From Pseudocercospora fijiensis CIRAD86 (Eukaryota > Ascomycota > Dothideomycetes > Mycosphaerellales > Mycosphaerellaceae), in NCBI RefSeq assembly GCF_000340215.1, contig NW_006921532.1, positions 10,639,764 through 10,703,763 on the forward strand: a stretch of 64,000 nt of DNA. Direction: 5' to 3'. The position numbers were made by a program, and so were the translations under genes. This document shows, piece by piece, positions 57,200 through 64,000 of the stretch. The notes below the pieces were generated by a model. It was not told the DNA's origin and made no database searches. It was given only the letters and a program-made list of their open reading frames with translations. Each line of letters opens with the position of its first letter. Position 1 is the first letter of the stretch.

Positions 57200-58072
57200 G
57201 CTGGACAAGCTCTAGCAATCTCCGCGCCTCCACGGTCGAGCCGTTACGATATGCATAACAAAAAGCTAGGATGTGCTGGATGAGCGCAGCATGAAACGGC
57301 ATGAGCGAAACTCGGATGCGGAGTGTACATGCCTTTGAGCTGCTGTATATTAGGTACGCCGGCATGAAAATCAGGCTTCCATTACGAACTAAATTGGTAC
57401 CTACCTGTTCGACTATTCCTTCCCGAAGTTAGACAGATGACTCCCTTGTCAACTATTAACCGGAGTTTCTAGTGCGAGTTCCGCGCGCAGTAGCGTGGAA
57501 GCACATCGAAGAAAGGCCTAACAGGGGCAATAAATGAATACAGGTCAACAAGAATACCTCGTATTCGGTGCAATCTAACTTCAATTCAGGACACCGCCAG
57601 CCATCTTTTGAATCCTAGGCTCCGAGAAGTAGGATTGAAAAAAAAAATCAGAAGCCGCCACTACAATCAAGAACCCACCAGAACCGTCGATCGCTCACCG
57701 CCTCGAACAGCCTTCATATCAATCAGGTCACATCGATCTCTCCGAACCAGAACCACGCCAATCCATCCCTGTCGACACCGCTATTCTATCCTATCAACCG
57801 AAAATTTTCATCCCATCCTCCTCTCGAATTCTCCCGGAGTAGATACATGTATGTTAGCGTTGAATTATATTTTGTGAAATCACGTTTTTATCTGTCATGA
57901 ATTATTGTATGAAGAAAGGTAATGATGGGTAGAATGCGATTGAAAGTCTTGGTCGTTGAGGGGTGATAAGGAAATGACGATTACGATATCGCTTGGGTTC
58001 GCGAGGAGGAGGTAGTGTAGAAAGAATCGTGCAAGCATTCTCACGACCTCTCATTTACCACTTTCCTCTACT
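57200..58072. other. Intergenic region between convergent genes
   Basis: 873 bp between the stop codons of EGD1 (plus) and the aldoxime dehydratase gene (minus). No gene, RNA or repeat recognised apart from a short poly-A (57638-57647). Confidence 0.4.
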
Positions 58073-59140
58073 CTACAAATCCTCCCTCTCCATCTCCACC
58101 CACCCAATCACCCCCGTCTTGGGATGACAATTCACATACTCAAACCCACACTCCCCCTCCTTAAGTATCCAAACCTCATGCCACGTCATGAATTTCCTCT
58201 CCTCCCCAAACATCTTCGCATGTCTCATCGAACCGTTAAAAATCGCCAAATGACTCGCATGTCTGGACGCCCATTTTTCCAAATCGGCCCAGTTCTTATG
58301 GAAGCCGCAGGCGCACGTTTCTTTGATAAGATCTCCTTGGGAGTTGAGGTTTTGGAGGAAGCGGAGTCCGAGGGTTCCGGTTTCGAGGGGGTGGTCCCAG
58401 AGGTATTGCATTCCGGTCATGAGGGTTTTTTGGAGGTTTTGTTCGTAGGCGAGGCGTTCGGTTTCGTTGCATTGCTCCCACCATTGGCCCGAACGGATGT
58501 GGCACATGTTGTCGTAGTTTGTGCCGGTGAGGCGTTGATTGAAACCTTGGGGTGGTGGGGATGGGGTTTTGATGGCTTTGGGGGTTGGGAAGAGGTCGTG
58601 GGCTGAGGCTGGGATTCTGTCTCGTCCTGCGCCCCAGTATGCGGTCAGGTTGTGGGGTGGTTGTTCTGTGTTTGGGAGTTGCGCGAGGCCGGGCTTGTGG
58701 TCAAGTCTTGCATAATTTGTTTCGAGCCTTTCTACCGGAGCAGCGAAATGCTCGATCCAGAGTCCGACGTCTGCTTTGTCTTGTCCGAGCCCGGTCCAGA
58801 GATCAGTCAGCTTGAGTTGGGCGAGTGCGGCATGGTAGCCTTCTTTTGAGGTCCAGTATGCGACCCATACTCTGGAGTCTACCAAGTCGAAGCCATGCGT
58901 GACTCGGAATGTATCGATGATCGGAGGAGTTGAGTTGGAGTTCAGGATGTCTTCAATCACCTTCTCGGCCCTTTCTCGAGCAGCAGTATTGCCTCTATGA
59001 CATTGTGCTCCAACGTAGATTGTGTATATTCGATCTACAGATGGAGGCAACTTTAAAGACCATCTAGGCACGGGAACTTGGTGATTCTTTGGCTGTTTGA
59101 GAGGATATGTGCGCTGTTCAGGTTCGCCAATTGAGCCCAT
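58073..59140 (-). CDS. Haem-containing aldoxime dehydratase (phenylacetaldoxime dehydratase family)
   Basis: From ATG at 59140 the frame gives 355 residues (MGSIGEPEQRTYPLKQPKNH). It is open further to an ATG at 59254, adding 38 basic residues (RRSCCRLRSSHRR) that are probably leader. Family features are VPRWSLKLPP, IYVGAQCHRG, the short WVAYWTSKEGYHAAL segment, GLWIEHFAAPVERLETNY, MCHIRSGQWWEQC, ETCACGFHKNWADLEKWASRHASHLAIF and the end KFMTWHEVWIL with YVNCHPKTG. Several His residues in the C-terminal half are candidates for the proximal haem ligand and catalytic His. Members dehydrate aldoximes to nitriles using b-type haem, and in fungi may detoxify plant aldoximes or indole-acetaldoxime. 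Substrate is not deducible. Confidence 0.87.
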   Translation of the reverse strand: MGSIGEPEQRTYPLKQPKNHQVPVPRWSLKLPPSVDRIYTIYVGAQCHRGNTAARERAEKVIEDILNSNSTPPIIDTFRVTHGFDLVDSRVWVAYWTSKEGYHAALAQLKLTDLWTGLGQDKADVGLWIEHFAAPVERLETNYARLDHKPGLAQLPNTEQPPHNLTAYWGAGRDRIPASAHDLFPTPKAIKTPSPPPQGFNQRLTGTNYDNMCHIRSGQWWEQCNETERLAYEQNLQKTLMTGMQYLWDHPLETGTLGLRFLQNLNSQGDLIKETCACGFHKNWADLEKWASRHASHLAIFNGSMRHAKMFGEERKFMTWHEVWILKEGECGFEYVNCHPKTGVIGWVEMEREDL

Positions 59141-59903
59141 TTTGGCAGTCTTATGGAATCCTCGCTCGTACCTGTGAGAGACACTTGGTGAGGGCTTTGG
59201 TGTCAGCACTCTTCGATGAGATGAACGGAGACGGCAACATGATCTGCGGGTCACGGCGACAGCTTTACCAATGTGCCCCTCCCCTCGTCACTGTAGAACT
59301 ACCTCACTAGGCTTTTTGACCAGAGGAGCTCGCTGGTACTGGCATGCTTACGGCAGGCACAAGCGACACCAGCGATCGAAGCAAGCTTGTCCATAGTTCT
59401 TCTATACGCGACTGGCTTGAGATGCTCCGTGTCGTTGCTGTTGCCAGCAGGCATATCGAGAGAGAAGGTGAAGCAGGGGGAACAACGACCGAGGTCGGCA
59501 GAAGCGGCCCGCAACTCCGAATTGCTGGGGTTCTCTCGTTTCGAGCAGCAGCGGAAGAATTGACATGGCATCACCACTGCTCTTCAATGTTTTGTCAGGC
59601 CGGACAGTATACAGCATGATGTACGCCGAACTCAGGGATCACGACGTTCTATGTGCCCGTGCCTCATGCTAGGGCATGACACGCGTCGGAGCGTGTACTG
59701 TATACCAAAACATCGAGGTGCTGCCGTGGAAAGGTATTAAAAATGAGCAATGCCAAGCCGCCAGTATGCAAGTCATGCGTGTCACGGTATCGTCTCTCGA
59801 ATATATGAAGAACCCTCTTGTTCTCTTCCGCACGGTCTGAGCACAAAAATCTCTAACGCATCAGTCACTGCCTGGGCTGGCTGGAATAGGAGGAGTCGCC
59901 ATC
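59141..59903. promoter_or_regulatory. Divergent intergenic region, aldoxime dehydratase / GNAT
   Basis: 763 bp between the start codons of the aldoxime dehydratase (minus) and GNAT (plus) genes. It should hold both promoters. Short frames present have no protein features. Confidence 0.4.
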
Positions 59904-60569
59904 ATGACTACCAGCAAGATCATTGTAGCCCCCGCCGAGGATGCCGACATGTCAAGAATTTTCGACATCACGACTCTAGCATTCGCACGGAACGAGCCTG
60001 TATGGGATGCCATGTGGCCAAACCACTGGACCGAGGAGGGAAAACGGCAAGGCGTGGAGCGAATGCTCAAAATCAAGAATACCGACCCCTGCACGACATA
60101 CATCAAAGCCGTAGATTCCGAGACTGGGGAAATCTTGGGAATGGCGAAATGGCTGGTTTTCAATGAGAAATTGCCGGCCTCGAGGACTTTCGAAGGCGGG
60201 ACTGGTGACTATTGGCCGGATGAAGAAGAGGCACGATATGCCAAGACAATGGCTGAAATTTTCGTTCGAGAGCGCAATGCGTATATTGAGTCTACAAAGG
60301 GGAAGATCGTGTCGTTGGATATTTTGACGGTGGATCCTGCTCATCAAAGAAAGCAAGTTGGAGATGCTTTGGTTAAATGGGGCCTCGCGAAAGCAGATGA
60401 GCTGGGCTACGATGCTATTGTTGAATCTAGCGTTTATGGTCGGAGACTATATGAGAAGAACGGCTACGTGTGGCAGAAAGATGTCACGATTCAGGTGCCA
60501 GGTTATGAAGGCAAGCGACCTGCTGGCGGCTTTGCTTGGATGATTCGACCGAAGAGAACAACTGCATGA
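59904..60569 (+). CDS. GNAT-family N-acetyltransferase
   Basis: An intronless frame of 221 residues. The N-terminal VAPAEDADMSRIFDITTLAF with the following acidic/aromatic loop is typical of fungal GNATs. The core shows YIKAVDSETGEILGMAKW (beta-strands 2-4). The acetyl-CoA site IVSLDILTVDPAHQRKQVGD lies at about residues 133-152, with the Q/RxxGxG/A motif as RKQVGDAL. It is followed by YDAIVESSVYGRRLYEKNGY, the usual beta-5/alpha-4 region. No signal peptide is present, so it is probably cytosolic. The acceptor substrate is unknown. It shares a 763 bp divergent upstream region with the aldoxime dehydratase gene. Confidence 0.88.
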   Translation: MTTSKIIVAPAEDADMSRIFDITTLAFARNEPVWDAMWPNHWTEEGKRQGVERMLKIKNTDPCTTYIKAVDSETGEILGMAKWLVFNEKLPASRTFEGGTGDYWPDEEEARYAKTMAEIFVRERNAYIESTKGKIVSLDILTVDPAHQRKQVGDALVKWGLAKADELGYDAIVESSVYGRRLYEKNGYVWQKDVTIQVPGYEGKRPAGGFAWMIRPKRTTA

Positions 60570-61600
60570 ATGGCTGCAACTCAGGACTGCCACATTCATT
60601 CAAACACGCACCATCTTCATGTCGGCTCCACGAGGGGATTGAGCGCAACATAGACGCCCGGTGCTCACCTGACTGAAGGCATACCGTAGAATGTGACTGG
60701 GGAGACCGAGTCGCCGAAAAGTATGAGTCGGTGCCATCACGTGTAGAGATCTGAGCATATCTAAATAGCATATCTAAACTAAACCACTAGACCTAGAGCG
60801 CAAAAATGTTGAGGCAGAGCTGAACATTCTTTCCTACTTTGGAATACATTTGATGGCTAATCCAGGACACGCGAGACTGACTCCGGGGGATTTAGAGCTG
60901 CGAAATCTAACTAGCTCAAACGATCAAGAAATGTGTAGATCTCGACTACTGCAGCTTCGCTTCCGGAAATTTCTTCAATAGCCGCCGAACGCCCTTGCAA
61001 GTGTGTAGTGATGAGGCAGCGAACCGGAGCATAGCGTGCGTGAATAGCCATCTCTCTGGTGCAGTTGTATCAAAGCAAGATTTCCTGCTTCTTCGCCTGC
61101 AGTGTGATCCATTCTAGGAAGGTCGGATAAAGGACACATAAGCTGCTGCACCACTGACACAAATTCCAGACTTCCAGTACCTCTTGTTTTGAGCTTCGTG
61201 CAGCAATGCCCTTGAGCCTTGACGAAGAATTTGGGCATGCCTTCCCTGTCGAGGCCACGACGATGCCGCATGCCGCATGCCCCGGGCCCCGATGCCGATG
61301 AACTGCTCATCAAGGAGCGAGTGAAATATCAGCTCAACACACCCACGTCCAGGTCACGGGACTGAGAGAGCATGCGGCAAGGGTGAGGAATCACACGGCT
61401 TGTCCACTCGGCTGGGCGTGGCGCGGCGCAGAAGAAATGTGATGGGCTCCATCCTTCGAAATAGGCGGGCGGCTACATCGGACAGCAGCGGAACGGCTCT
61501 CGCTAGAACTGGAACATGACGAACAAACACGTGCACCGAAGTTTCATGGAAGAAAAGGCTCGTTTCGTGGGGCCCAAATTTAATACCGCACGATTAGCGT
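60570..61600. other. Intergenic region up to the second RIP block
   Basis: About 1 kb of normal-composition DNA. A 112-codon minus-strand frame (60975-61313) has no domain and is not called. The change to RIP composition occurs at about 61600-61690. Confidence 0.4.
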
Positions 61601-64000
61601 TCCTAAACAGGATGTTTGTTTACTTCTCGGCATATATATACACATCTTCCAGTCGCGTTCTTCCTCTTTCCTATATTAACCTCGCTACTATAAGTACTGT
61701 CCCTCCCTCTGTTTACTACTAATTTTAACGCATAGGACGATATATATCGTAGACGCGGTATATATATTTCGCGTAGGGGTCCCTTTCCGGCATTTTAGCC
61801 GAGAAATTTAACCTCGCTATCGCTAATTTTATCCGCTCCGCCCTCCCTCTTCCTCTACTTAGAAGGCCTCTTTACTCGATAGGTAAAGAATAGTAGGGGC
61901 CCCCGCTAGCCGAGACCGTCGGACGGAGGGGACTCCCCGAGCCTACGAGGGAGGGGAGGCGCTACCTATAAGGTATGCTCGAGGCGTAGGGGTACTATTC
62001 TACGCGAGATATAGGCCCCTTCCGCTAGAGGCTATTAGTATCTTTGTTTTTAAAAACGTTACGAATAAATATATATTAAAAGTAACGTATATATATCGTA
62101 AATCTCGTCTAATTTATTTACTATCCTCCGTATTCTATAGTACGTTACCCTTCGCAACGAGCGTAGGGGTTAAAAGATAATATATACGGTATTAAATTTA
62201 GGCCCGTTTCGTAAGGTGTTAGGGCTAAAGAGGCTATACGTAATTGGCATATAACTAGGCCGAGTAAAGCTAGGGTCTCGATGCCTTAGGTAGGGCTTAG
62301 CGCTTAGCGTTAGGCTAACTCTCCTACCTTCCTCCCTCTCCTTCTAGATCCTTATCGAATACTACTTATACCTACTACTACCCTATCTACCTGCTAACAT
62401 AACCCTTCTTATATAGTATTCGATCCACCCTTTAAGGGTAGCAGCTAGATAGTCCTAATTTCAAGCTTTTAGCGGTATAGCTACGAACAAGACTAATCTA
62501 ACTATATTGCGCCCGAAGAACGGGACCTATACATACTATTCTATCGAAACAACCGTACCAATTATTAAGCAAGGCCTTCTATACGGCCTATTATACTAAG
62601 TCAATCGCACTAAGCCGATATCTACTAATTCCGCTATATCCGTATCTTAGGGGCCTATAATATATTATTAGTGTTACCCCCTATTACAATAATAGCCGGC
62701 TCGTTACGAAGTAACAACAACCGTGCTACCGCTAGCAGCGCTAGCAATAACAACGCTAGTAGCATAGTTCCCGCTAAAGTGCCTGCTAAAGTGCCTCCTA
62801 CTAAAGAGCCTACCGGAGAGCCTATTAAAGAAGAACCTATAATTCTAGGTAACGACCTAGAATTGCCTGTCGACGACATTCTTAACAATATTATTAACCG
62901 TCGATATAGCTAACTAGCCTTTAGCCCCTAACTAGTAGGGAGACTTTAAGAAGCTACCTAAAACAGGCTTACTGCCCTACGTTAAGAATAACAGCTAAAG
63001 GATAATCTCCTCGAGATTCGCCGCCTATAGGAAGCCCTAACAACTACTGCTAGACTAGAACTAGTAGCAGGACCTTTTATTTAAAAGAAGGATGCTAAGC
63101 TTAAAGACTGTACCGTATTTGATAGCTCTAGCCGCAAGCAGTATAATAATTACATACGTAATTGTGAATTGAACTAGCGGAATGCACTAAGGGCCCTACT
63201 AGACGACTATTCGCTAGTCGTCTATGCTATACAATACATTAATAGAGACCCAAAACGCACCTAGGATAACTATTTCGACTCCCTTACTAATTAGACCGCT
63301 ATTTAGTGGCAAGACTACAAGACTATTATACTAGACACCCTTAGAAACCCTATACTAAGGCAACAATACGCTTAGGACTAATACCTTCGAGCTAAACAAA
63401 AGACTGATTAATCGGCTCGCTTATTTAAGGCCTATTTAAAGATCCTTAAGGACGATTTGCTAGCTAAGACCGACTCTATCTAGATTTCCGAAATACGCCC
63501 TAAATTGCGATAGGAATTAGTCCTTAAATTGGACCGCCGTCGTATATTCGAATAGGCTAACCTAATACGCATTTAATTTATAGTCGAAGTGGAAACAGCC
63601 GAACGGGCTGTTTAGCTCTAACAACGACTAGAATCGAGGATCCGACTAGCTAGTACTAACCGCGGCAATCGTAGTAGCCGCGGAGGAAACTAAGGTTCCT
63701 ACTATAACAACAATGCTAATAATAGGAACAGTAACAATAACCGTAGAAGAGGCTGTAGCCGCCGGCTATATAGAGGAGGCCGCGATAGGGGCCGTAGAAG
63801 GGGCTCGTATCCCTATAATACTAACCGCTCTACTAACAATAACAACAGCTACGGTAGTCTACTAACCGGGTTGAAGTGCTTTAACTATAATAGCACTAGC
63901 TATCTACTAGGCTAATACGACAAACCTAAGGATTAGGCCCGAATCGACTATACTGCCGCTAAGCACCGTAAGCACCTTTTAGCCGCTAATGCTACCCCTA
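61600..64000. mobile_element. Second RIP-mutated block: retrotransposon running off the right edge
   Basis: TpA-rich, CpA/TpG-poor sequence like the first block. 61600-62640 is non-coding, with G/C-rich stretches (near 61890-61960) and TATA-rich parts, and may be the 5' long terminal repeat and leader. Its ends could not be fixed. A gag frame follows. The element continues beyond the window. Confidence 0.75.
62650..64000 (+). pseudogene. LTR-retrotransposon gag, inactivated by RIP (partial)
   Basis: One plus-strand phase runs from about 62650 to the window end with only TAG and TAA interruptions. The first 80 codons (to 62913) are uninterrupted and Ala/Pro/Asn-rich. The middle (about 63090-63560) reads as a helical capsid-like region (LRALLDDYSLVVYAIQYINR, LFKAYLKILKDD). 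Then comes an Arg/Gly/Asn-rich nucleic-acid-binding region. At 63877-63918 is a CCHC zinc knuckle (C-x2-C-x4-H-x4-C), of which only the first Cys survives; the other three ligand codons now read Tyr. This order is gag of a Gypsy-type or related LTR element. The pol part would lie outside the window. Confidence 0.8.

Noticed and set aside
60975..61313. 112-codon minus-strand frame near the second RIP block
   Set aside because: No domain or gene structure; judged a chance frame in GC-balanced DNA.

Overview
The window looks like a piece of a filamentous ascomycete genome, most probably a plant-associated Dothideomycete. The reasons are short GT-AG introns (mostly 50-65 bp), fungal-only families (RGS-LOV protein, PNP/NB-ARC/TPR NLR, Apq12, haem aldoxime dehydratase) and strong repeat-induced point mutation (RIP). 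RIP shows as near loss of CpA/TpG with a large excess of TpA, while CpG is retained.

Layout. (1) 1-5.2 kb: the start of a secreted protein running off the left edge, a small single-pass membrane protein, and the tRNA wybutosine enzyme TYW3. (2) About 5.48-23.54 kb: an 18 kb block of RIP-mutated transposons. It holds a Helitron whose Rep-helicase frame stays in one phase for about 7 kb, a 680 bp short-LTR element (TRIM-like) with a 5 bp target duplication and a tRNA-like segment, an 88-92 bp minisatellite, a 373 bp hAT-type element with a perfect 8 bp target duplication, an integrase-type transposon, and a 1.4 kb AT-rich fold-back element that ends exactly at the block border. (3) 23.5-61.5 kb: a euchromatic island, gene-dense for most of its length. 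Its genes are an RGS-LOV light/G-protein regulator, a DUF3659-like plus exonuclease-like protein lacking its first catalytic motif, tubulin chaperone E, Apq12, a DUF6919-like protein, SRP receptor alpha, Yif1, a PNP-NB-ARC-TPR NLR, folylpolyglutamate synthase, a membrane kelch protein, a broken Thr/Pro/Ser-repeat PAN-like gene, a 1217-residue tail-anchored protein, an SDR, beta-NAC, an aldoxime dehydratase and a GNAT acetyltransferase. (4) 61.6-64 kb: a second RIP block with a retrotransposon gag frame running off the right edge.

The genes do not form one pathway. Several are secretory or translation housekeeping genes (SRP receptor, Yif1, beta-NAC, Apq12, TBCE, TYW3, FPGS), mixed with environment or defence genes (RGS-LOV, NLR, aldoxime dehydratase). 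Gene structures were built by eye from splice sites, reading-frame phase and family conservation. All functions are inferred from remembered family features, with no database search.
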